Below are positions 10,269-18,719 of a DNA stretch of 64,000 nucleotides, one piece after another. The notes under the pieces are model-generated. The model had not been told where the DNA came from. It saw nothing but the letters and a program-made list of their open reading frames with translations, and did not search any database. This DNA comes from Treponema sp. (GTDB taxonomy: Bacteria > Spirochaetota > Spirochaetia > Treponematales > Breznakiellaceae). Position 1 is the stretch's first letter, and each line of letters starts with the position of its first letter. The DNA lies in NCBI GenBank assembly GCA_009787835.1, contig WQSN01000003.1:51525-115524 (forward strand), in the 5' to 3' direction. The translations under genes were made by a program, and so were the position numbers.

Positions 10269-11530
10269 AAAGGAAAGCCGCGTTTTTTATAGCGCTCAGG
10301 TATCTGTGGGGCAGGGCTCATGAGGGAGGGCGGTATCTGCGCGGTGCAGCCGCTGGAATCGCGGTAAGCCTTATTCCGATTATTGTAACTCTTATTGTAG
10401 CGGACGGAATGATAAGGGGAATTATAGACCGTTATCTGGAACTGGGAACGGGGCATTTGCAGGTTTTTAATTATTCAAGTCATGTCAGCGAAGAGGAAAC
10501 TGTTGAAAAAATAAAAAATTCTCCCGGCGTCAGGGGAGTGTGGCCTGAAACGCGGAGTATGGGAGTGCTTGTAGGAAAAACAGGAAAAACAGGAGTATCC
10601 GTGCGTTCCATTGAAGCGTCTTTCTGGGAAGACTCAGGAAGCGCGGCGTATTTAAAAGTAATAGACGGAGAACGGACGCCTGAAACTGATCGCGATATTA
10701 TGTTAGGTGAAACCCTGGCGTCAGGTATCGGAGTGCGGGTCGGAGATACTGTCCGCCTTATGGCATTAACAACAGGCGAAGGCGGCGGCGTGTTTCCGAA
10801 AACAGCTCCGTTTGTTGTCAGGGGCATACTGTCCTGCGGCTTTAATGAGCTGGACGCGTTATGGTGCATTATAAATACCCAGGGCGGGACGCGTATTCTT
10901 TCCCCTGAACATTCATCTTCAAGCCTGATTGTAAAAATCGACGATCCTTATAAAAACTCGGACGAGCTTGCGTGGAAACTGTTTCTGAATATCGGAGAAG
11001 GATACAACATTCAGACATGGAAAGATTTATTGTATTCCCAGTACAGATCGTATGAATCAACAAGACAGCTGCTGCTGCTTATTATGGCTTTGATTGTAAT
11101 TGTCGCGGCGGTGAATGTTTCTTCGGCGACCAGTATGCTGGTACTTGAGCGCAACAGGGATATCGCGGTATTAAAAGTATCAGGAGCGAGCGTCGCGGGA
11201 GTGACGGCTGTTTTTCTCTGGGGAAGTTTTTTCACAGGACTTGCCGGAAGCGTTACAGGCATCGCGCTGGGACTTTTAATAGGAAGCAATATAAACATTA
11301 TTATTCGCTCTCTTGAAATATTTTTAAGTTTTTTCTCAGGTTTGTTTAACGGAAGCGAAGTGAAAATTCTGGATCCCGGTTTTTATCTTGAAACAATTCC
11401 CGTCATTATTGACTGGACTATGGTAATGATGATATGGTTCTTCGCGGTTCTCTGTTCGGTGCTGGCTTCGTGGATTCCCGCCCGTTTTGCAGGCAAATTA
11501 AAACCAATGGAACTGTTACGCAAAACCTAA
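10265..11530 (+). CDS. lolE: Lipoprotein-releasing ABC transporter permease, LolC/LolE family (second)
   Basis: Second permease of the lipoprotein exporter, 421 residues from a TTG at 10265 overlapping the lolD stop. It has the same architecture as the first: an N-terminal helix (RGAAAGIAVSLIPIIVTLIVADGMI), a large periplasmic domain and three C-terminal helices with a VLKVSGASVAGVTAVFLWGS coupling segment. It ends in KLKPMELLRKT. Two distinct permeases flanking one ATPase gene match the C-D-E arrangement of Gram-negative LolCDE, as expected for a diderm with abundant lipoproteins. Confidence 0.86.
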   Translation: MKRKAAFFIALRYLWGRAHEGGRYLRGAAAGIAVSLIPIIVTLIVADGMIRGIIDRYLELGTGHLQVFNYSSHVSEEETVEKIKNSPGVRGVWPETRSMGVLVGKTGKTGVSVRSIEASFWEDSGSAAYLKVIDGERTPETDRDIMLGETLASGIGVRVGDTVRLMALTTGEGGGVFPKTAPFVVRGILSCGFNELDALWCIINTQGGTRILSPEHSSSSLIVKIDDPYKNSDELAWKLFLNIGEGYNIQTWKDLLYSQYRSYESTRQLLLLIMALIVIVAAVNVSSATSMLVLERNRDIAVLKVSGASVAGVTAVFLWGSFFTGLAGSVTGIALGLLIGSNINIIIRSLEIFLSFFSGLFNGSEVKILDPGFYLETIPVIIDWTMVMMIWFFAVLCSVLASWIPARFAGKLKPMELLRKT

Positions 11531-11546
11531 AAAATGGAGGCCGCTT

Positions 11547-12416
11547 ATGGAAAATAAAATCTATCCTAAAATAAAAAACGTTGTTTTTTTGTGTCTTTTA
11601 TTTCTGGGATTACAGTTAGTATTGGGTTTTTTATCCGGTCTATTGCTGGTAAAAATGAATCTGCCAGGCGATTCTGTTGTATCGGGAATTATTTTAATAT
11701 TTATAAATTTAGCGGCTTTTGGAATTGTTCTGTTCATTGGGTTCAGAAAAACACGCAGGAATTTTTTTGAAGTTTTTAAATTAAGGGGTGTTTCCGCATT
11801 TTTATGGATATCTGTAATCATTTTTACGCCGGGCTTTATTATAGTTATATCGGAACTTGATAATCTATTAAATTTTTTATTGCCCATGCCGGAATTATTC
11901 AATGATATTTTTGATTCCATGATAGCAGGGCATACATTAATAATCGCCGTAATTTATATAGGGATAGTCCCGGCATTCGCTGAAGAATTTTTTTTCAGAG
12001 GGCTTATTCTTGACGGGTTTACACGGAATTATTCTGAAAGGAAAGCGATAATCGTAAGCGCGCTCTTTTTTGGACTTGTGCATTTAAATCCCTGGCAGTT
12101 TTTATCAGCGTTTTTAATGGGTTTAGCCGCATCATGGATTTGCATAAAGACAAGGTCAATATGGCTGTGCGTATATATTCATTTTTTTAACAATACGCTA
12201 TATACGATAACAGTCAGATATGAGAATTTTATTCCAATAAAAGGTTTTAACAGTAATTTTGTTGAGCCGGGAGTTTTTCAGCCATTGTGGTTTACATTAT
12301 CGGGATTTGCATTAATGGCCGCAGGAACTTTTATGCTGTTAAAAGGGACTAATATTCTTCCCATGCCTTTATTTCCAATGAAGCGCCGTTATGCAATTTT
12401 TCAAGAGCGTCGATAA
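11547..12416 (+). CDS. CPBP-family intramembrane metalloprotease
   Basis: 289 residues from ATG 11547 with GGAGG just upstream. Six to eight hydrophobic segments. The Abi/CAAX-protease motifs are present in order: EEFFFRG (EExxxR, catalytic Glu and Arg), FGLVH (FxxxH) and HFFNN (HxxxN). Family members are glutamic-type intramembrane proteases related to Rce1. Many bacterial ones have no known substrate, and I cannot name one here. It is probably the last gene of the lol operon. Its final 68 bp overlap the 3' end of carB on the opposite strand. Confidence 0.85.
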   Translation: MENKIYPKIKNVVFLCLLFLGLQLVLGFLSGLLLVKMNLPGDSVVSGIILIFINLAAFGIVLFIGFRKTRRNFFEVFKLRGVSAFLWISVIIFTPGFIIVISELDNLLNFLLPMPELFNDIFDSMIAGHTLIIAVIYIGIVPAFAEEFFFRGLILDGFTRNYSERKAIIVSALFFGLVHLNPWQFLSAFLMGLAASWICIKTRSIWLCVYIHFFNNTLYTITVRYENFIPIKGFNSNFVEPGVFQPLWFTLSGFALMAAGTFMLLKGTNILPMPLFPMKRRYAIFQERR

Positions 12417-15400
12417 ATTCTTTCGCGACTTTTATGTTTGTAAAAAGCGGAATGTCAAAATCCACGGCAAGGCGGCGGATCATATAATCATTTTTCAGTT
12501 CCTTTTCGCGGTTGTCTTTCGGTATGTTGATGATTAAATCAATTTGGCGGCGCTTGATTAAACCGGCGATGTTGGGTTCCTTTTTGTCAAGCGGCCAGTG
12601 CACAGCCGTTACGCGAACATTGTTATCCGAAAGAAATTTAGCGGTTCCTTTTGAAGCGAAAAGTTCATGCCCCATGTTTACAAGTTTTCGCGCGGAGCCC
12701 AGAAAATCAAGTTTATTTTCAATTGGACCTGTAGAAAGCAGCACCCGCGCGTTTTCTTTCGGGATTCTGTAACCTACCGAAATCAGCGCTTTCAGAAGGG
12801 CATCGGAAAGGTTTGAGCCTATGCAGCCAACTTCTCCCGTGCTTGCCATTTCCACTCCGCTTACTGGGTCAGCTCCGTGCAGGCGCGAAAAACTGAACTG
12901 GGCCGCTTTTACTCCCACGCATTCATAGTCAAGCGCCTGGACTGATATTTTTTCTACAGGTTCATTCAGCATGGCTTTAACCGCCAGTTCGATCATGTTT
13001 ACACGGCTTACCTTGGAACAGAAAGGGAAGCTGCGGCTGGAGCGCAGATTGCACTCAATAACGCGCACATGTCCGCGGTAGGCAAGGAACTGAATGTTAA
13101 ACGGCCCTGTAATGTTAAGCGCCATCGCGATTTTTTCGCTGATTTTTATTACCTTTCGCATCGTTTCAACATAAACCCGCTGCGCCGGAAGCACTACCGT
13201 AGCGTCGCCTGAATGAATGCCCGCGTTTTCTATATGTTCTGTCATGGCGTGAAAAAGAATCTCTCCGTTACGTGCAACCGCATCAATTTCTATTTCCTTC
13301 GCGTTTTCCAGGAATTTGGAAATTACAACAGGATGCTCAGGCGACACATCCGCGGCGAGATTTATGAATTTCTCAAGGCTTGTATCGTCCCATGCGACAT
13401 TCATCGCGGCTCCGGACAGCACATAACTGGGGCGAATCAGAACGGGGTAACCCGCCGTTTTGGCGAATTCCCTTGCGGATGCAAGGTCAGTAAGCTCTTT
13501 CCATAGAGGCTGTTTTATTCCCAGTTTGTCAAGAAGACATGAGAACTTATTTCTGTCTTCGGCCATGTCAATTGACCGTGGCGTTGTGCCGTAAATGTTC
13601 GTTCCTGCCGCGAATAGTTTTGTCGCGAGGTTATTGGGGATTTGTCCTCCCATTGATACAATAATCCCGTCAGGATTTTCACGTTCATAAATATCCAATA
13701 CCCTTTCAAGGGTCAGTTCCTCAAAATATAGCCTGTCGCACATATCGTAATCGGTGGAAACGGTTTCCGGGTTGCAGTTTACCATGATCGAGTAACGCCC
13801 GAGCCTGCGCGCAGTCTGTACCGCGTTTACGCAGCACCAGTCAAATTCAACGCTTGATCCTATGCGGTAAACTCCGGATCCCAATACCATCACACCGCGG
13901 CCGGACGGGCTTACATCGTCCGAATAAATTCCATTTCCGGCGGATGACGCGTTTGTGTATGTCATGTATAGGTAGTTGTTTTTCGCCGGATACCCCGCAG
14001 CAAGAGTGTCAATTTGTTTTACAGACGGTTTTATGCGGTATTCCCCGCGAAGGGAACGTACATCCGTTTCATTTAAACCGCATATTTCACCGATGTGAGC
14101 GTCTGAAAATCCGAGCTGTTTGGCGTGCGCGAGCATGGAAAAAGACAGCGCGGTATTTTGTTTCCTGAATTTTTTTAACTCTTTTTCGGTCTTCCATATA
14201 TTTTCGATCTTGTATAAAAACCATTTATCTATTTTTGTCAGATTGTAAATTTTTTGTATGGGCCAGCCTTCCGCAAGAGCGCGGTAAATTACAAAGATTC
14301 TTCTGTCCGTGGGTCTTGATAATGCGTCGCGCAGTTTGGATGCGGTTTTTCCCGGTTCAGCGAAACTGTTTCCGCAAAGGGCGTTATCGCCTGAAAGTCC
14401 CGGAGCGCCAATGCCTGTCATGCGCAATGCTTTTTGAATCGCTTCCTCAAATGATCCCGCGATGGACATGACCTCTCCTACGGATTTCATCTCGGAGCCG
14501 ATGCGCAGATCAACATTTTTGAATTTCGCGAGGTCCCATCGTGGAACTTTTACAACGATGTAGTCCAAAGCCGGCTCGAAACATGATTTTGTAACGCGCG
14601 TTATGCGGTTTTCAATTTCAAGAAGCGAGAATCCAAGCGCGATTTTCGCCGCGATAAACGCAAGAGGGTAACCTGTGGCTTTGGACGCGAGAGCGGAACT
14701 GCGCGAAAGGCGGGCGTTCACTTCGATGATGCGGTAATCTTCGGAAAACGGATCGAGCGCGAACTGAATGTTGCATTCGCCGACTATTCCAAGATGGCGT
14801 ATAACGTCAATGCCAATACGCCTGAGTTTTCCGCACTCAGAATCGGTCAGGGTCTGCGCCGGAGCTACAACAATGCTTTCGCCCGTATGTATCCCGAGCG
14901 GATCGAAATTTTCCATGCTTGCTACAGCGACGCAGTTGTCGCAGCAGTCGCGCACTATTTCAAATTCAATTTCCTTCCAGCCGCCGAGCCATTCTTCCAC
15001 AAGTATCTGCTGGGCGGATTCTATTTCGCTCTTTCTGGCGAATGCCATATTGCACCGTTTTACAAGTTCTGCTTCATTGCGGCAGATGCCCGAACCAGCT
15101 CCGCCGAGCGCGAAAGCGATACGCGCCATAACAGGATAGCCGATTTCCCCTGCCGCTTTAAGCGCGGCCCCGGTATCGGTCACTGCGAAACTGCGCGGGG
15201 TAAGCGCGCCTATTTCAATTAACCTGTTTATGAATAACTGGCGGTCCTCTGTGTCTTCTATTGTTTTAACAGGAGTGCCCAGAACCTTAACTCCGTTTTT
15301 TGCCAATGTGCCGTCCCTGTCAAGGGCGACGCCGCAGTTTAGCGCGGTCTGTCCTCCGAATGACAGCAGCATCGCGTCGGGCTTTTCCTTTTCTATAACC

Positions 15401-15681
15401 TTGCGCACATACTCAGGCGTTATGGGAAGAAAGTATGTCGCGTCCGCCATCCCTTCGCTTGTCTGTATCGTCGCGATATTTGGATTAATCAGAATTATTT
15501 TAATGCCTTCCTCGCGCAGGGCCTTGATTGCCTGTGATCCCGAATAATCAAATTCTCCCGCCTGCCCGATTTTTAATCCGCCTGATCCAAGCAGTAATAC
15601 TTTCCGCGGCAAAGATTTGGGAGGCACGGAATGCTCATGAGCTTCGCCTGTCAAAGGGCGCGAAGTGCTGTCAGGTGTCAT
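12349..15681 (-). CDS. carB: Carbamoyl-phosphate synthase large subunit
   Basis: Makes carbamoyl phosphate from bicarbonate, ammonia and two ATP for pyrimidines and arginine. 1110 residues, the usual length. Two ATP-grasp halves are intact (LLLGSGGLKIGQAGEFDYSG in the first, VMVLGSGVYRIGSSVEFDWC in the second). The C-terminal MGS-like regulatory domain covers about residues 990-1100. Several stretches read like animal CPS: YVLSGAAMNVA and NLRSSRSFPFCSK in the second half, and VHWP followed by LIINIPKDN in the regulatory domain. Trp and Asn at those last sites match residues that bind N-acetylglutamate in human CPS I. The ATG overlaps the carA stop by one base. Confidence 0.95.
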   Translation of the reverse strand: MTPDSTSRPLTGEAHEHSVPPKSLPRKVLLLGSGGLKIGQAGEFDYSGSQAIKALREEGIKIILINPNIATIQTSEGMADATYFLPITPEYVRKVIEKEKPDAMLLSFGGQTALNCGVALDRDGTLAKNGVKVLGTPVKTIEDTEDRQLFINRLIEIGALTPRSFAVTDTGAALKAAGEIGYPVMARIAFALGGAGSGICRNEAELVKRCNMAFARKSEIESAQQILVEEWLGGWKEIEFEIVRDCCDNCVAVASMENFDPLGIHTGESIVVAPAQTLTDSECGKLRRIGIDVIRHLGIVGECNIQFALDPFSEDYRIIEVNARLSRSSALASKATGYPLAFIAAKIALGFSLLEIENRITRVTKSCFEPALDYIVVKVPRWDLAKFKNVDLRIGSEMKSVGEVMSIAGSFEEAIQKALRMTGIGAPGLSGDNALCGNSFAEPGKTASKLRDALSRPTDRRIFVIYRALAEGWPIQKIYNLTKIDKWFLYKIENIWKTEKELKKFRKQNTALSFSMLAHAKQLGFSDAHIGEICGLNETDVRSLRGEYRIKPSVKQIDTLAAGYPAKNNYLYMTYTNASSAGNGIYSDDVSPSGRGVMVLGSGVYRIGSSVEFDWCCVNAVQTARRLGRYSIMVNCNPETVSTDYDMCDRLYFEELTLERVLDIYERENPDGIIVSMGGQIPNNLATKLFAAGTNIYGTTPRSIDMAEDRNKFSCLLDKLGIKQPLWKELTDLASAREFAKTAGYPVLIRPSYVLSGAAMNVAWDDTSLEKFINLAADVSPEHPVVISKFLENAKEIEIDAVARNGEILFHAMTEHIENAGIHSGDATVVLPAQRVYVETMRKVIKISEKIAMALNITGPFNIQFLAYRGHVRVIECNLRSSRSFPFCSKVSRVNMIELAVKAMLNEPVEKISVQALDYECVGVKAAQFSFSRLHGADPVSGVEMASTGEVGCIGSNLSDALLKALISVGYRIPKENARVLLSTGPIENKLDFLGSARKLVNMGHELFASKGTAKFLSDNNVRVTAVHWPLDKKEPNIAGLIKRRQIDLIINIPKDNREKELKNDYMIRRLAVDFDIPLFTNIKVAKEFIDALEKLHNGASLEIKAWEEY

Positions 15682-16907
15682 TATTTAGCCTCCTTTATCC
15701 GGGCGATAAAACGGTCAAACAGGAATTCAGTATCGCCTGAGCCGGGGCATCCTTCGGGGTTAAAAAGGACCGCGCTGAAAGGTTTATTTAAACAATATAT
15801 GCCCTCCATTGCGCCGTCATTGGCGTTTATAAACCAGCTCCGCCAGTTTTCAGGAAGGGTTCCGTTTCTTATTGAATACCCGTGATTCTGCGATGTCACA
15901 TAACAGCGGCGCGGGTTTTCAGGTATCCCTTCCTCAGTAGAGTTCAGGGGAACTGATTCAATACGCTGCGTTTCAATACACGGCAGATTCTGGGCGCAGT
16001 GTCCTGAAAGGAGCCTGTAAGTATCTGCGCCAGCGGCAAGAGCCATAATCAGGTTTCCAAGTCCGATGCCGAAAATCGGTTTTGAGGCTTCAAATGCCCT
16101 GCGGACTGTCTCTATTGTTTTGCCGCAGTCTTTTGGATCGCCAGGACCGCTGGATATTAATAATCCGTCGTATTCAATTCCCTCCAGGCTGTGATCGCAG
16201 GGAAGGCGTATCACTTCCGCTCCCCGGGAGAGAAGGCAGCGTATTATATTCGCTTTTACGCCGCAGTCAATTAGGGCGATTTTAATCCTGCCCTGGATAT
16301 TTTCCCCGTCCGGCGTAAAAGTTTTTATTGTGTTATGCGAAACATTGAAAGGATTGGATAAAATGCAGGAGTTAAGCGTAACTTCGCTTCTTCCTTCGGT
16401 AATTATTTTTCCGCGCATCGCGCCGCGCTCGCGGAAACGGATTGCAACAGCGCGGGTGTCAACGCCGTAAATACCTGGTATGCCGGATTTTTCAAACCAC
16501 TTTGACAATGTCAATCCCGATGAATAATGGCTTGTTTTTTCGCATAGGCCGGATACCACAAGACCGCGGACATGAATTTGCTCTGATTCAAGTGATACAG
16601 GAATTCCCTGTTTGTCAAAAAAAGGCATACCTTTTTTGTTTACGGGAACGCCGCAGTTACCGGCTAAAGGATAGGTAGATACGATAATCTGTCCGTGAAA
16701 TCCGGGGTCTGTCAGAGACTGAACCAGTCCGTTCATACCGGTATTGATTACAACTTCCCCCGCTATGGATTTTAATCTGCCAAAAGCCCAGCCCGGATAT
16801 TCACTGCCGTCTTCCAAAACAAGTTTCGCCCGTTTTGGCGTCATATTCTTATTTTGTGAACGGGATCGTTTCTTCTCCCCTGATGTTGTTTTGCCGAACC
16901 CGCCCAT
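15681..16907 (-). CDS. carA: Carbamoyl-phosphate synthase small subunit with a degenerate glutaminase site
   Basis: Normally supplies ammonia to CarB by hydrolysing glutamine. 408 residues from ATG 16907, with AGGAG a few bases upstream. The next Met, residue 22, has no ribosome site. The N-terminal CPSase domain is normal (LVLEDGSEYPGWAFG; INTGMNGLVQSLTDPGFHGQI). In the class I amidotransferase domain the nucleophile Cys of FGICLGHQ is Gly282 (PIFGIGLGNLI; codon 16062-16064), and the catalytic His of HPE is Asn383 (LFNPEGCPG; codon 15759-15761). Glutamine hydrolysis should be impossible. The GNL pattern resembles ammonia-dependent CPS I (GISTGNL in human). The rest of the fold is well conserved, so the subunit is probably structural or regulatory. 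Confidence 0.93.
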   Translation of the reverse strand: MGGFGKTTSGEKKRSRSQNKNMTPKRAKLVLEDGSEYPGWAFGRLKSIAGEVVINTGMNGLVQSLTDPGFHGQIIVSTYPLAGNCGVPVNKKGMPFFDKQGIPVSLESEQIHVRGLVVSGLCEKTSHYSSGLTLSKWFEKSGIPGIYGVDTRAVAIRFRERGAMRGKIITEGRSEVTLNSCILSNPFNVSHNTIKTFTPDGENIQGRIKIALIDCGVKANIIRCLLSRGAEVIRLPCDHSLEGIEYDGLLISSGPGDPKDCGKTIETVRRAFEASKPIFGIGLGNLIMALAAGADTYRLLSGHCAQNLPCIETQRIESVPLNSTEEGIPENPRRCYVTSQNHGYSIRNGTLPENWRSWFINANDGAMEGIYCLNKPFSAVLFNPEGCPGSGDTEFLFDRFIARIKEAK

Positions 16908-16947
16908 AATCTCTCCTATAAATCAAACTGAAATGAAAAAATCATTT

Positions 16948-18156
16948 TTATTTTTTCATTTGTTCCGCGACCATGTCTATAAAATCCCATGAGTTAAGCG
17001 TTTTTTCAGGCAGAGGATCAGAAAGTTTCGCGAGGTCTCCTGTCATTATTCCGTTTTCAATTGTATCAAGAGTCGCTTTTTCCAGCTGTTTTGCGAACTG
17101 GCCAAGATCGTCAAGATTGTCCAGTTCCGCGCGTTTTGCAAGCGCGCCTGTCCACGCGAAAATAAGCGCGGTAGGATTTGTGCTGGTTTTTTCTCCTTTC
17201 TGCCACCGGTAGTAATGCTGCTGCACAGTTCCGTGAGCCGCTTCGTATTCAAAAACTCCCGCGGGGGAAACAAGAACGCTTGTCATCATCGCGAGGCTTC
17301 CCGTAGCGCTTGCTATCATGTCGCTCTGAACATCACCATCGTAGTTTTTACATGCCCATAAAAAGCCGCCTTCGCCCTTTACAACCCGCGCAACCGCGTC
17401 ATCGATTAATGTATAATAATACTGGACGCCTGCCGCCGCGCATTTTTCCTTGAACTCTGTTTCGTATATTTCATTAAAAATTGTTTTAAACCTTCCGTCG
17501 TATATTTTTGAGATCGTATCCTTTGTCGCGAACCACAGCGGAATTTTCTCCGCGATGGCGTAGAGAAAACACGCGCGCGCGAAACTTTTTATTGACTCAT
17601 CGTAGTTGTGCATACCCTGAACAACGCCGCTTGTATAAACTTCAAAATCCGCTAATTTAATCCGGCGCACTGTCCCGTCTATTTTTGTGTAAACAAGCTC
17701 TACTTTGCCCGGACCGTCAATCTCCATCTCCGCCGCTTTATATACATCACCGTAAGCGTGGCGGCCAATGACAATTGGAGCTTTCCATGTATTAACAGAA
17801 GGCTTTACCCTGCTTATCTGTATTGGTTTACGGAACACTGTCCCGTCCAAAATCGCCCTGATTGTAGCGTTGGGGCTTGGGAGCAGGTTTTTTAAATTAT
17901 ATTCCTTCTGCCTCGCGGCATTGGAAGTAATGGTAGCGCATTTAACTCCTACGCCGTATTTAATAATCGCCTGCGCAGATTTAACCGTCACTTCATCATT
18001 TGTATTATCGCGGTTGGTAAGCCCCAGATCATAATATTCTGTTTTAAGATCGATAAATGGAAGCAGAAGTTTTTCTTTTATTACCGCCCATAATACCCGT
18101 GTCATTTCGTCCCCGTCTATTTCGACAATGGGGGTTTTCATATTAATTTTATCCAT
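16948..18156 (-). CDS. icd: Isocitrate dehydrogenase, eukaryotic-type (type II) family
   Basis: Oxidative decarboxylation of isocitrate to 2-oxoglutarate. 402 residues, matching the homodimeric type II enzymes found in eukaryotic cytosol and some bacteria. Substrate-site motifs include ATITSNAARQKEYNLKN, SPNATIRAILDGTVFRKPI and GRHAYGDVYKAAE. The coenzyme region reads HGTVQQHYYRWQKGEKTSTNP. The Arg that contacts the NADP 2'-phosphate in human IDH1 (HGTVTRHY) is Gln here, while the following His is kept, so cofactor preference is uncertain. It is first in a minus-strand operon with carA, 40 bp downstream. A TATACT box ends 6 nt before the ATG, and no clear ribosome site is visible. Confidence 0.93.
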   Translation of the reverse strand: MDKINMKTPIVEIDGDEMTRVLWAVIKEKLLLPFIDLKTEYYDLGLTNRDNTNDEVTVKSAQAIIKYGVGVKCATITSNAARQKEYNLKNLLPSPNATIRAILDGTVFRKPIQISRVKPSVNTWKAPIVIGRHAYGDVYKAAEMEIDGPGKVELVYTKIDGTVRRIKLADFEVYTSGVVQGMHNYDESIKSFARACFLYAIAEKIPLWFATKDTISKIYDGRFKTIFNEIYETEFKEKCAAAGVQYYYTLIDDAVARVVKGEGGFLWACKNYDGDVQSDMIASATGSLAMMTSVLVSPAGVFEYEAAHGTVQQHYYRWQKGEKTSTNPTALIFAWTGALAKRAELDNLDDLGQFAKQLEKATLDTIENGIMTGDLAKLSDPLPEKTLNSWDFIDMVAEQMKK

Positions 18157-18290
18157 GAAGACAGTATAATGGGGATTTAAGGTTTGGTATACTTGCGCGC
18201 GCCCTGGGAGCGGCTTTTTTATGGGTCAGGTTAATACGAATCTCCGGTTCGGTTCTGCGGCGGGGTTTATTCATTACATAAAATTATTAT

Positions 18291-18319
18291 TTCACAAAAA
18301 TGTATTTTTCTGATATAAT
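18291..18319 (+). promoter_or_regulatory. Sigma-70 promoter of the 18336 gene
   Basis: TTCACA at 18291-18296 and TATAAT at 18314-18319 with a 17-nt spacer. The -10 box is followed 7 nt later by the GGGGGGA ribosome site, so the leader is almost nil. It overlaps the ATG at 18300, which rules that codon out as the start. Confidence 0.7.
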
Positions 18320-18335
18320 ATTTAGCGGGGGGACA

Positions 18336-18719
18336 TTGAAAAAATTCATTCAATACATCAGTGATTCGTTTCAGAATTTGACCGTCAGCCAAAAGCGGAT
18401 GGTTGTTCTTGCCATAACGGCTATTTTCGTCGTTATTTTAACATTTTCTGTAGTATTTTCCCTGATTTATTCTTCAAAACAGACAGATCCAGTGCAGTTA
18501 CAAAGATCAATCCGTTTTGATCCAATCCCCGCGCAGGAGCTTTTTTTACCGGATGAACCGGATTTTGTCCCGGGAGTGCTTTTGGAACGGGAACGGCGCT
18601 CAAGCTGGACCGGGCAGGATGCCTCAGCGTTTTGGCGTGATCCGCTTATGTACGGGGAAGAGCAATGGAGAGAGAAAATTGAAACTGCGGTAGACAGATT
18701 ATTGGAGAATGTTCCGTGA
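18336..18719 (+). CDS. Small single-pass membrane protein, unknown
   Basis: 127 residues from a TTG at 18336 behind GGGGGGA. An ATG at 18300 in the same frame lies within the promoter and is unlikely. One strong membrane helix (MVVLAITAIFVVILTFSVVFSLIY) is followed by a hydrophilic, proline-rich tail of about 80 residues that should be periplasmic. I recognise no family. Its stop overlaps the GTG start of the next lipoprotein gene by 4 bp, so the two proteins are co-produced and may act together at the envelope. Confidence 0.7.
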   Translation: MKKFIQYISDSFQNLTVSQKRMVVLAITAIFVVILTFSVVFSLIYSSKQTDPVQLQRSIRFDPIPAQELFLPDEPDFVPGVLLERERRSSWTGQDASAFWRDPLMYGEEQWREKIETAVDRLLENVP

